The notes under the pieces are model-generated. The model had not been told where the DNA came from and searched no databases. It saw nothing but the letters and a program-made list of their open reading frames with translations. DNA of 64,000 nucleotides, from the NCBI RefSeq assembly GCF_001641265.1, contig NW_020167536.1, positions 744,001 through 808,000 on the forward strand, read 5' to 3'. Below are positions 45,484 through 57,500 of the stretch, one piece after another. The stretch's first letter is position 1. Every line of letters begins with the position of its first letter. A program made the translations under genes and the position numbers. The stretch comes from Pseudogymnoascus destructans. Lineage: Eukaryota > Ascomycota > Leotiomycetes > Thelebolales > Thelebolaceae.

Positions 45484-45599
45484 TAGTCAGTCCTTCTGCT
45501 AAGAGTGTCTGCTCTTGCATTCTTAGAGCCCTTGTGATATGTAATCGTGAAGTTGTAGGCTATGGGTGTTTCTGCCTATCAGACTTGTCTGCAGTTTAA

Positions 45600-46990
45600 A
45601 ACCTTAGTTGTGGTTTGGAATTTGTGTCTAGAGCCTTTTTAGACAGTGTATATACCTTCATTTTTTTCAAGGCTTCTTTAGGGTTTATTAGCTACATTAC
45701 AGCCTCACGAAATGCTCCTATAATTGTGCCTTTCTTACATGTTTCCTAGCAGATTTTGCCTAAGTCTCGAAAAAAATGAAGCAATACTGTAATCAATATC
45801 AAGATTTCGCATTGCATATTGAATTGCCTTCTTATGCCAGTGTTTGTAAGGCTGAAAAATACCAACATCAAGCGGCTGCATAATATGTGTAAGATGTGAC
45901 AGGAGCGGATATGGATGAATATTCATCGCTGTTGCTCATATGACAAACTCGGGTATTGTATGACTGATATGGCTATCTATAAGAAGGACTTTTAATGGTT
46001 TATTATGCCTAGCATTAGAATGTTTAATGAAATGCTCTAAATAAAGCATTGCCAGTTTGCCATTTGTATATCCAGAATCAGAGAGCAATATAAGTCGTCG
46101 TCGCTTAGCTTTTCATGATACCAGGACTCTATATGTTGTTATCCTTGTATACTAACACTAGTGGAATCATCCAATTGCACAGATTGACTCGATTATAGTA
46201 AATAGACCTGCGATTTTCGGCCATTGGAACATACATCTTAGTAGTGTCAGTTCAATTATATTTCAATGACGATAACTAATTGTACACACCTCTGTAATAT
46301 ATATAGGAAGTATTACCTCCTCCCCTAGCACTACTCTAACACGAAAGCCAGTTTCATCAAAGTTATAGACGTTTTGTAGCTGGATATCATGTTGGATACA
46401 CCATGACAAATATACTAAAAACCAGTCCTCTACCGCCAAAATATCATGTTTTGTAACTCAAACTCAAGCAATCGCTTTCGTTTTAACGACTCGAAAAAGG
46501 TTAGAATGGCTTTTTATAAAGCCCTGAAACCAGCGCCACGAAAGCGCTGGTTTTGGTGGTATTTCTGCCACCTGCAAGTGGCCAATTGCTGCAAAAACCA
46601 TTGCTCTTGATGCCCCGTAACCCGCATGATACGAATCTTCGACATATTTGTATATCGCCTTAATTTGTACCTCCGAGAGTATCTTATTTTGTCCTCTGCG
46701 TTTAGAAATAGCAGGCGATATTGGGGCTTCGGCGGCTTTCAACTTCGCTCTCGAGTATAGGAATTAAGCGTCTTCGTATTAACATTATAAATTCGAGCGG
46801 CGGTGATTGGCTTTTTGGAAGGGTTCTCGCAGAGGAATTCGAGGGCTTGGTCCATTGTACAGAGCAAAATTATCGCAGGTGCATAGTTGAGAGTGGGAAA
46901 CGTATATATTTTGGGTGTAAATCTCTTAACTCGTGATTTTGGCTGGTAATCGGGTAATATCCCACAGCCGAGCGGAGTTCTCACTTTGGG
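45600..46990 (-). pseudogene. second pogo-like element copy, truncated
   Basis: The encoded protein matches the element at 18.4-20.6 kb. It has MDQALEFLCENPSKKPITAA, a shift at about 46740, ILSEVQIKAIYKYVEDSYHAG, WRWFQGFIKSHSNLF, QLQNVYNFDETGF and PLDVGIFQPYKHWHKKAIQY. Homology ends near 45600, within the region after the catalytic domain, so the C-terminal third and one end are missing. The start-side flank does not carry the inverted repeat of the first copy. Codons at three stop positions of the first copy are intact here. Confidence 0.75.
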
Positions 46991-47148
46991 TGCGTACGGC
47001 AACGCTTCATCGGAATAGGAGTAATTATAGTATAATATATAGGCAGTATTGGACAGTAGGAAATTGACTGAATTGAAGAGCTATCTACTGGGCCTACGTA
47101 CTAGCTCAGGCCTGACGCTCAGTTGGGCCGAGCGATCTGCTTAGCTCA

Positions 47149-47215
47149 ACGCCCGGCTTTGGCGAAGCTACGCCCAACTCAACGCCCGGCTTTGGCCAAG
47201 CTACGCCCGGCTACG
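47149..47215 (+). repeat. tandem direct repeat of about 33 bp
   Basis: CTCAACGCCCGGCTTTGGC-AAGCTACGCCC occurs twice in a row. It lies in a GC-rich patch between the AT-rich repeats and the monooxygenase gene. No function is evident. Confidence 0.5.
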
Positions 47216-47493
47216 CCCTGCTTCTGAACTGGTGCCAATCTTGGCGCCCGGCTTTGCCTGGCGCAGCCCGCCAGGTACGTGGTGGTGGCTTACGTCACGT
47301 GCCTGCGGCGACACGATTTGGGGCCGGGATTGCAACAATGATTGTAGCACTGACAACCACGCGTTACAAGAGGACAGGTAGTATATTTCCTATTTGTCCC
47401 TGGATCTTAAAATGTCCTGGTCGCCCTTTTCCAACAAAGTGCGGCGAACCAGGCTCCCAGCTAAGTTACTCTCGATATACGAACTATCCCATC

Positions 47494-50049
47494 ATGGCGC
47501 CTGCTCGATCCTCAACTGAGGGAAAGAAGGACCGTCTGCGCGTCATTATTGCGGGAGGATCGATTTCGGGATTGGTGCTGGCTCACTCTCTTTATTGCAG
47601 CGACATTGATTACGTGGTTCTAGAGTCTCGCGACGAGATTGCGCCGCAAGTTGGCGCTTCAATTGCCGTCCTTCCCAACGGTTCGAGGATCCTCGACCAG
47701 CTAGGCATCTTTGACGATATGTTTGGCTTGGTAGAGCCGCTGGAAAACAGCTTGACATGGACGGGATGTGACGGGAAGCTGATTGTGGACAGCAATTCGC
47801 CTCGTCTACTTAGAAACATGGTGCTGTTATCTCCACTTGGAATAATATGCTGATAGTAACTGAGAACGGGATACCCGGTCTCGTTTCTCCAGCGACGCGA
47901 TTTATTGAAGGTTCTCTACACCCACACCCCGGACAAGTCAAAGATTCACACATCCAAACGAGTATGCAAGGTGGACCACCAAGATTCCGGGGTTATCGTG
48001 CACTGTCAAGACGGATCGAAATACTCTGGGGACATTGTTGTTGGTGCAGATGGAATACACAGCACCGTGAGAACGCTGATGATGCAGCACATCGAGCTGT
48101 CGAGTCCCGGCGCCACAAAGAAAGACAGCAATAGTATCTCTGCGGAGTATAGTTGCATTTTCGGGCTTGGAAGTTCTGTTAAAGGAGTACTCCACCCGGG
48201 AGACTCACACAGGACATACACCAAGGGTTATTCAACCCTGTCCTTTGTAGGACGAGGTGGATCTATGTACTTCTTCTTCTTTTCAAAGCTGGACAAAAGA
48301 TACCACGGCAAGGATATACCTAAATACTCGAAGGCCGATATGGACGAAGCCGTAAAGCCCTTCCTTGACATCTGCATGACCGACTCCGTCAAATTCAGAC
48401 AAGTGTGGGAGAAGCGTACATTCGCAAACATGAGCCCCCTTGAAGAATCTGAGAATCAACATTGGATTTCGGACAGATTTGTGTGCTTGGGAGATTCAAT
48501 ACACAAGGTATACTGACTAGATTCTGAAATGATGTTAGCACATAAAATTGACATATAACAGATGACCCCCAACTTGGGAGCTGGCGGCAATGCAGCTATC
48601 GAGAGTGCCGCAGCACTGGCCAACAGCATCTCAAAGCTCAAGAGCACAAGCCCATCGATGGATGAGGTTCGAACGGTACTGAAAGAATTTTACGTGAAGC
48701 GCCACGAACGCGCCAACGCCACCATTAAATCGGCCAATTATTTAACCCGAATCGAAGCATTGGCAACACTGGCTGATAAAATAATGGCGATTCATAATAT
48801 ACCTGCTTTGGGCGACTTCTTGGCCAACGTGGCCTGCGATTCGATGGTTGGAGCAGAAATTCTGGATAGCCTACCTCCGCCAGCTAGGTCCCTGGAAGCG
48901 ACAATGCCCTGGGATCCCGAGTCTGGCATTGGAAAGCACGAAAGCAAATTGCTCCGAGCACTATATGCTCTTCCCCTTCTCGCCATCTTATATGGTTGTG
49001 CGAATACCATGGGCCCGGCATTAGGCCCCGCCCTTCCTTTGCTCAAGAACGCGGCCAGAGCTGGCGAGGTGGCTCTGGGCGACGGGCAAGTGGTGCCTTT
49101 GGTCACCCGATATTTCGGTCTCAAGGGCTTTGATGACTTCATTGCCATCTCTGTCGCGGCCTTTACTCCATCAATCGGCGGACAGGACCCTGCCAGCCGT
49201 ATGCAAATGATATCACTACTGGGAGACCTCATTCCCATCCAAGCCATATGGATGATAGAGGGTGTTAGACGCGGTAACTTACTCACTGCATCTCACCTAT
49301 TGTAAGTACAAATATGTCTCATAATGACCAATAACTCACCCTCAATAGGCCGACAATTTTTGGCATCTTTTTCCAACTCCATGGTATTGGCCACATAGCG
49401 CCAGTTTACTTCTTCCTACACTACGTCCAGTCCCCATTGGAGAACTACCATGCATCGGACAACCGACTCACCCAAATCGGCGCCGTCAAGACCATCATCC
49501 CCACTATCCTCCTGTCTTACGTCGCCCCCACCGTCGCCATGTTCGCGGCAGCCATTCCCCGTTTACGCTGCCATTCTCCAGCGCGTCCTCGGAATGTTCG
49601 CCAAGGACACTACCTACAGAGATCGCATCGACAGCCCCGAGGCAGATATGCCATACCTCCGCCAAGTTTACGGCTTTGCTGGAGTGGCCGCAGCCTGTGC
49701 GTTCTTATACGTCCGCTTTAAGTCCCCCGTGTCGGCGACGGAAGTGTTCCTCGAGGGCATCAGGAACCCCGGGGCTGCCGTGCCGCTGTTCCAGAGACTT
49801 TCCAAGACTTTCAGGTACGATCAGATCCATGCATTTAGTGCCGGGGCTGTCTGGACGCTGCTGAGCTTCCGTGACCTGAAGAAGTCGAAGAAGGTCGAGG
49901 CGGGCTGGGCGAAGATTATTGGGACAATGGCCGGTTTATCACTTCTAGTTGGTCCAGGAGCTGCGATGACAGCTATGTGGGCTTGGAGAGAGGAAGCACT
50001 GGCCAAGAAGAAGGTTCCCGTGGTCAAAGGGACAGCGTGTGTATTTTAA
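47494..50049 (+). CDS. FAD-dependent monooxygenase fused to a multi-span membrane domain
   Basis: Exons are 47494-47825, 47865-48507, 48562-49301 and 49349-50049. The first intron (39 nt, GTTATC...GAG) is the least certain; the others are standard. The N-terminal half, about 440 residues, is a flavin monooxygenase: dinucleotide motif VIIAGGSISGL, DG motif VVGADGIHSTVR and GD motif FVCLGDSIHK-MTPNLGAGGNAAIES. These are the features of the PaxM-like enzymes that oxidise terpenoids. The C-terminal half of about 360 residues has several hydrophobic spans (LPLLAILYGCANTMGPAL, TIFGIFFQLHGIGHIAPVYF, IGTMAGLSLLVGPGAAM). In the last exon a CCCC run at 49557-49560 has one C too many; with CCC the frame reads AAIPVYAAILQRVLGMF. 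A secondary-metabolite role is an inference; I see no cluster partners. Confidence 0.8.
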
Positions 50050-50162
50050 CTAGCTGACACAGGTTTAAACCGTGTGACTGAGAAATATTATTAAAACAAG
50101 AGGTTACTGTGAACCTGTAAACAACGCTGATACGCATAGTCCCCCGTGGCCTCCAACAGCAA

Positions 50163-51134
50163 CTAATTTCTGTTGGGGCGTTGATTGGCATTGCCGCGGT
50201 CCATCATTTGGTGCTGCTGCATAAGGAGCTGGTCCGGATGGTATATCTGTTGGCCATGATGTTTCCTCCCAAGGAGAAGATTCTCAAACGTACTGATACG
50301 ATCAAGGAGAGACGCCTTCTCACTCTGGAGAGATTTGTTGCGGCGCTCGAGATGGCCAATATATTCCGTGGCTTTGGAAAGGATCGTAGCCTATTCTTGT
50401 GTTAGGTCAAAACAGTTATGAAACGAAGTGAAGCGCACCTTGTTCAGCTTGTTCGGTGGGATCAATCCATCCAAGTCCTCCATGACATTGACCAAATTTC
50501 TGGCCCCTTTCCCACCCGCACCCAGGTTCTTTTCCGTGGCTCGGAGACTCGGGACGCTCTGTCTCAACGCTGCAATTTTATCGTTCAGGTTTGTTCGATA
50601 CCGCTTCTCAATCATGTTGTGGGCGGTTTTCTTCATGGGTGGCTTCTGTGGTGGCGATTCAGGGGTCCCGTCTTCCTCTTCGTCGTCATCAGTGAGAGGC
50701 GATGTTTTGCGCTTTCTTGTCCGCATACCCGAAGTAGATGTGCTGGCGAGCAAGCTTGCTGGAGACGGCGACGCTGAGGTCTTCAGTGGCAATTCGACGG
50801 AACGAAGAGCTGTCGTTTGCACCTCTTCAGCTGTCGCGGGAAAATTGAACGACTGATTCGACTGATGGCTTTGAGACGTGGCCGAAGAGTCGTTGCGGGT
50901 CATGTCCGCCGAGACTGGCCATGATTGTGCTGAAGTGCTGTTGCCGGTCATTATGTCTGGGTTTTGCCATGGTTGCTCATTGAACTGGAGCATATTATCC
51001 CCATTGAGCGGGGTAAGAAAGAGTTCTTCTTCGTCCATCCCGTCATGAAAGAAAATGGATGCCTCCCCCAGCATTCCTGGAGACTCAGACAAGGGGTCTT
51101 CAATCATGTAATTATGCTGTGGCATGGAAGACAT
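50163..51134 (-). CDS. SREBP-like bHLH leucine-zipper transcription factor
   Basis: Exons 51134-50439 and 50390-50163 around a 48-nt intron give 307 residues. The N-terminal part is acidic and Ser/Gln-rich, a likely activation region. The basic region at about residues 175-190 reads KKTAHNMIEKRYRTNLNDKI, with the Tyr typical of SREBP-type bHLH proteins. Helix 1 (IAALRQSVPSL), a long glycine-rich loop and helix 2 (LNKATILSKATEYIGHLERR) follow, then a zipper (LQSEKASLLDRISTFENLLL). The intron interrupts helix 2. There is no membrane span, so it is not a membrane-released SREBP but a soluble factor of the kind that controls fungal development or metabolism. It converges on the monooxygenase gene with 113 bp between the stops. 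Confidence 0.9.
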
Positions 51135-51583
51135 GATGTGTGGTGCAGGAGGTTCGTTCGACGATGTGTGTTCGGGGTGGTGATATAAATCATATTCAAA
51201 TCATCCCACGTTTGCACTTGCCTATTTAACTACTGTTAACTACTATGGCTTGTGGCTATTGGAGAGCTATTGCCTCTATGACCGAATTGAGCCATTGTGA
51301 TAACTTTGACTGCTGTGGGTCTCCCGGGGGAGAACTATTGTGAGCTACCCGTGAGCTACTTTGAGCTAACTGCAGGCTACCGTGACAGTAGCTGTCAGAA
51401 ACTGAGAAAAATGACATCTACCGACATGTAGCGTGATGTCACGCCACTGCTTTAAAGTCTAATTGATTTAGTTTTATATTTTTACAGACGCTAGAGAGAT
51501 ATATGCCCCACATTCTCTACGTACAGCTAGCTCCAACGGTCCCTCCCATGGATTCGCGCCGATTCCATACAGTACTGGACCCC
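51135..51583. other. intergenic between the bHLH gene and the BEACH gene
   Basis: It holds the bHLH promoter on the right of that gene and the terminator of the BEACH gene. Short ACTAC/GAGCTA-type repeats (about 51230-51390) are present. No gene is seen. Confidence 0.4.
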
Positions 51584-54500
51584 TTAACGTACGTGATCAA
51601 TGACTTCATGAACGTACGGTCCCAACTGCCCTTTGCACACAGGTCCATTCGTACTGGCTGAAATTAGTATTTGTCCTGAAACTATTTGAGTCGTGACGTC
51701 AAAACCTACAGCCTTGCCATCTTCGTCTCCAGTATATAATCCAGTAGGCATTGGCGTCAGAGCAGTGATCGTGCCTGGGGTCCTCTCTCCTCCCTTTCTC
51801 TGGTCGACATGATCGAGCCGCTTCACTAGCTCTAGATTCCACTTCCCATTCGCTCCCACACACTTGCGCCAGCAATTTACCACACCACGCCGATGTCCGG
51901 TAAAGACCAACGTGTTCACAAGCCATTCGTTGCCTGCACCCTCGTAGAATGCGCAAGAATGTACGTAGTCATCCGGGTCGGTGCAGATATTCTGGTCGAC
52001 CATTAAGTCACCATTAAGCGTGTATAGCGCGGCTCGCTGCCCACGGCAGAGGAGGATATCACCGGTGACGGAGTTGATCTGCGCACACTGCACAGCGCGG
52101 CCCGAGGCGAGCTTAAGCACGAATTCGAGGCAGTTAAGATCCCATAATAGGACGACGCCATCAATCGATGCCGATAGGATCGTGCTGAAGCTCTTGCTCA
52201 CTGCTATAGTAGAAACGGGCTGCGTATGCCCAAAGAGGCTAGTCATAGGAGCGAGGTCCACAGACTTGGCATTTGGCGAGACGGTCGTCCTCCATACGGA
52301 GAGCACACAGTCAACTCCTGCTGTGACCAGAGTTTTAGAGTCTACAAACATCGCTGATGAGAGCTGGCCCTGGTGCAAGTTCTCAAACAAGCCGAGTAGC
52401 TTTTTTGACTCTGCCGCGTAGAATCGCACGCTGTTGTCTGCGAAGCCCCATTCCATGTATTTATCAAATAGTGACGGCATATTCAAGCGGAAGGCCGAGC
52501 CACAGAGTAATCGATCGAGCTTAGGTGCGTAGGTCAAAGAGGTTATTTTGTCAGGATGCTCAAATAGTGGAAATGGAAGGCGCGTAAGAGAACTTGCGGT
52601 TGTGTCAAGCCGACGTGGATTATTTTTCCAGTCGTCGCGAGATTGATGTGGCTTTGAGAAGACTTGGTGAGGAGTTTGGCCAAAGTTGTGAATTATGCTG
52701 ATGGTCTGTAACTTCTCGTGGCGGTCTTGTATTGCGTCTAGATCCGTTGCACCACGGTATGATAAGTGGTGGAATACATTTACGTTCTCGATTGCAGCCT
52801 CGCCATTTTGCTTGCAGCCAAAGACGAGATCGATCCACTCATGAAGGTGGGCGCTGGCGTACGGGCTCTCGAGTGCTTCTCTATTCTTTGCAATGAATAT
52901 TTTGGGGTCGCCTTTAGCCCAAGGCGGTAATTCGACGTTGTCGATAGAACCGCCAGTACCCTGCCGTAATCCGAAATTGAAGCCGTTACTATTGGTAAGG
53001 AATTCAGGCAGACAGAAAAACTCCGGTGTCAGCTCCCTCACATCAGTCATATTGTCCCGCGATGCTGATTTCCATGCCTTTTCTATCGAATAAAACATGC
53101 GATCAGGGTGGTCGAAGTTACCCCCTTGGATCAAGAGATACGATTGGACAAACGGCTGTAATCTGATTAAATACGAAGCCACAATCATAGCAGAAGTATA
53201 ATGCGTGCCATAGTGGAACGGATTCTGTTCGCCCATTTCCGCAAAGGTTTTATACCTTTCCACGAAATCAGCTGCCCTGCTGAGATGCTGGCATCCCATG
53301 GGTTTCGAAAGGTCACGGAATGTTGCTGGATTATCCCAGTCAAGCTCTTCGCTGGTATAATCTGCAATAACCCACGGGAACACCGGGTACTGAGTCAAAT
53401 CGTTGAATGTGCGTCCGGCCATGGTGTTCACTAGCATCAGGTAGTGAAAGTTGGATATCTCACCTTTGGCCCACCTACGCATCGTAGGGTTCCAGGGAGA
53501 TGAGTTCATTAGGCCAGCGAGTCGGGAACTGAGCGTTGTGGGTGTCTCGTCGGGGGCCTTCAGCGCCTCCATTCGCCACGCATCTTCTCCATCGGCAGGC
53601 GACGATTTATCGCTGGGGTGCGGTGCCTTGCTTGTCATCGTAGAGTAAAGATCATTTCGAAGCACCGGATTCAAGGCAGTTACAAGATAACTTCTCCCAT
53701 CAGTGAAAAAAACCTCCACGGCGACATCGCGGAACAGAAACCTGCGCTTGGAAACGCTCAGTACCTCGCTCCATTTCCAGCTGCGACTTTCTTGCTCGCC
53801 TGTGCTTTTCGATGGCTTTTCTTTGATTTCCTTCCCCGAAATCATCTGAACGTATGGGTCTCTTTCGTCAGCGGGCGCATTCCATACATCGACAATCTCC
53901 AAATCAGATCGCTGGAAGAAGTCGTCAATGAGATAGAGCGAGTCCTTTCCAAGTATTAGAAGCCCTTCACAAGCCTCAAGACCAATAATCCGAGATATGT
54001 TGAAAACGTGCTGGACCTGATCCCCACGTTCTAGACTTCTCATAACCTTCCTCTGCTTATCTTCAAAGTTGTCGTCATTATCATTTGGATCATCAATAAG
54101 TTCAAAGTCTTCCTCTCCAACGACGCTCGCTGCGTCTTCTGGTTCTTGCTTGCCAGAACCGATGGCTGAAACACCGCTTGACGAATCCTGGGACCCATCT
54201 GGTGCAGGGGTGGCGGTAGATATTGGTGTCGCGGCGACGTCTGCAGTAGCTGATGCTGGCCCAAGTTGAGTATTGGGTTTGATGGCTGGTTCTGGCCCAT
54301 TGTTTCTCCTCTTAGGTTGATACTCTTCGGAGCTGGGTCGATCAGGAATTAAACGAAGCCTCATCCTGTTACGACCTTCAGTTTGATCCAACCTCCACTT
54401 ACACGGCACACCGTTGTCGAAAACGCCACACGTCCTATGCAAGTCTCGGCCCATCTTTATAAATGAATTAATCAGGAACGTAAGGTTTTCTTGCTGATCC

Positions 54501-57500
54501 TGCATTGTCCTCTGGTGTTTCAGGTGCTCAGCGGCGTAGATGTTCTTCCCCCAAAGATTGGATGTAAGGTCATGGCGTAGCATAACATCCGCATCATTCC
54601 TGTCCTCTGCCTGCCATTGCCTCAACCTATCCTTGCGCTTGGTCAGGCGTGTCTTTAATGCCTCTTCCGTTTTCCCGTTTTCGGCATTAACAAAATCTTC
54701 CCATGTTTTGGACAGTGCGCCAAAAAACGGTTTGTCGAGTTCATCTCGATGGTCACTGACCCACTCGACAAACGATTCGTTGTCGAGTTCCATTAACCTC
54801 TTGAACCCTAAAATCAGCCTTTGTTTGTCCATAGACATCACCAAGATCGCAGATGTTTCATCCGGTTTTTGAACAAGTAAAATACGCCATAGGTCTGCCG
54901 CAGCTGAGCATATTTTCTGGCGCGGGTCAACCAACTTCATGTACAGTTGGTAACACATGAGCTTCAAGAACTCGCCTTCACTAGCCTCAGCTGAGAGGAA
55001 AATTGTCTGCCAGTAAAGCAACTTGTTCATAAACGGGGCGGCTTCCTCTTCGGTAACGCCCGCAGCATCGATTTCGGACAAGCGTAAAAGCACAACCCGC
55101 AGGAACGTGCTGCGAATAGTTTGGATCGCTTGGTTGCAAAGCCGAACACTTTTAATCTTTGACGTTTCTCGTTGTTGGAAATAGTCCAGCAGGTGTCCAG
55201 CAAAATCCAAAAATGGCTCCGCGCCGCCAATGAACCATCCTTCAAAAATTGCCTCCGTGATATGAGTTGTGAAACGGGCCATGTTTGTTATGATTTTTGG
55301 TTGTATTAATAACTTGGTTTGTAACTGTATCGTATTGGAGACGTGTGATATTGTATTCCGCAATATGTATGATTCGAAATATGCTTGGTGTTCCTGGAAC
55401 CCTGGTGGCACTTTGAGAAACAAGCCAAAGCCTGGGAATTCTTTACGCTCAAGAATCTGATCAAGAAACACATTTATAGTGAGTTCCAGTAGCTCCTCAA
55501 CAACAGCATTGCCGACTTTTTGAGGTAGAACTGCATTCTGTGGATTACCTATTCCCGTTAACTTTGCCGGGGATGGTGACAAGGCAGGGCGGTTTGCTGT
55601 TAGCAGTATAAAGGATGAGCCACGTCGAAGCGGTTTTGCTTTAGAGCTGGTCCCGTGTACATCTTGACCGAGATGTGTTTCGACGGTAGTGGTACGGACA
55701 ACCGGAGATGGCGCCGATAACCCTTGTTGCGCCGGGCGGATGATAACATCTTCCCCATCGAATGTAAGAGCGGAATCACGTGGATTTAGTTCGGTTTCAG
55801 GGCTGACAGCGTCTGCATTGACTACCGCCGGGAAGAGAACAGCAAAAAGGAGCCGCACGTACTCAGAGGCGATAGCAAAATCACGGAAATTCTGAGACTG
55901 TTCGTGGAGATACGATAAGAACCGGATAACTGCATGGAGCACAGTTGCCTGGCCACCAAGCTTGTCTGTGGAAGATGTTGCTAGTTCTGAAAATAACAAT
56001 TAGGAGGCTGTCAGGGAGAAAGGGTGTGAATATGAACTTACGTCGCGCCTCCAATTCTTTTGTCAGGGACATTGATCTCCGTCGCGATCCTAGGGTTGGC
56101 ACTTTTAACTGACCTGCAGCAGGGCCGTTGTTCTTATCAGGATGGGGCGAACCGGGATTATCTTGGTTATGAACCAAAGTATTAAGCCCTTGCTGTAGCA
56201 TGGACACAATAATTGGAAGCACGTCAGGATATACCAAGGGCTTACGCCCAAACAGTTCAGAAAGGCTGAATAGATCAAATGACCTTTCAAAATCAATCTC
56301 AGCTACGTCGTAGTTGAAGAGAATGCTGAAGATGATGGAATAAAGCGTAGGTATATCCCACCACCGCTTTAATCGATAGCGCATGACAACAAAGCCACCA
56401 CTTGACTCTGTGAACTTCTTCACATATGCAGAACCATGGACGACAAGAAGACGAGCCAGGATTTTAGTTCCGAGAACCACAACTTCAGCATCATCCTCAG
56501 CCAAAAGATGCAACAACCACTATTCATGTTAGGGAGAGTACGTTAAAGTCATCGAGACAACTTACCTTATTCGTGACAGTTTTGGCAAACCTTTTCAGGT
56601 TTATAGTGCTTCCTTTCTCACACAGCAAGTTTGTATACATTTGCAGAACACCCCTCCCCAGTTCCCGTTTGGACAAGACGGGGGATGGTGCATCGACGCT
56701 GTCATCAAACGATGTGCTTATTGGTAAGCGTTTTGGTGCTGAGGGGCCCCATCTTGGGTTATTGACGGTTCCAAATTTAACCTTGGGTGTCCGCGATGCC
56801 GAAGTACTTGGCTTATGGAAGGAATAAGTCACAAACAAGGCGAGTGAACGATGAACTTCGGGGTTCAGGCTGCCCAATACTAGGACCGTAAATGCCTCTA
56901 AAAACCCAGGGAAGATGTCTGAAGAGAAGGTTTCGGCTTTCAAGGCATCAAGAAAGCGTTTCACAATTCCTATCGTGCTGGTTAGTTTGGGGACTTTAAT
57001 TCGGCTGTGTAGAGCGCCACTTACTCATGCGTGCTAATCTCTTAGAATTATAATGGTGATGCTTGCTCATTACTGCAAAGGTGGTGAATTGTTTATAATA
57101 GAGCTTCTGGGTAATAGGGGCGCTTTTCCGCCACACGTCAAAGTCGGCCACCAAGGTTCGATATGCCATTGGGTTGTTTATCATGGATTCCTCTGGGGCT
57201 CTATGGTTGTAGCCAACAAACCCCAAGACGACACTAAGTAACTCAAAGCTCACCTTGTCCCGCTCTTCAGGACATGTCGGGAGAGCTTCGCCAATCTGGC
57301 TATTCCCAGATGTCGTGGAAGGTGTGGAGCTTAGTTTGCCTCTCAATAAAGCAGCAAGAACGGCATAGCCGTTTTCACGCTCCATGGCCTCGCTGTTCCG
57401 CCAGCTCCCCTTGATACTCTCAAGAAATATTTCAACAGCCCGTACTAATTCTTCTCTGGAGGTAGCATCTTCCACAAGCTTCATTCCAATCGCGATGCAT

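Noticed and set aside
39056..50049. A secondary-metabolite gene cluster formed by the RTA1-like gene, the monooxygenase and the bHLH factor
   Set aside because: About 7 kb of decayed repeats separate the RTA1-like gene from the monooxygenase, and no backbone synthase, prenyltransferase or P450 is present.
53618..53959. Plus-strand ORFs opposite the BEACH gene
   Set aside because: They are shadows of the long minus-strand coding exon, which has clear BEACH motifs and consistent splice phases.
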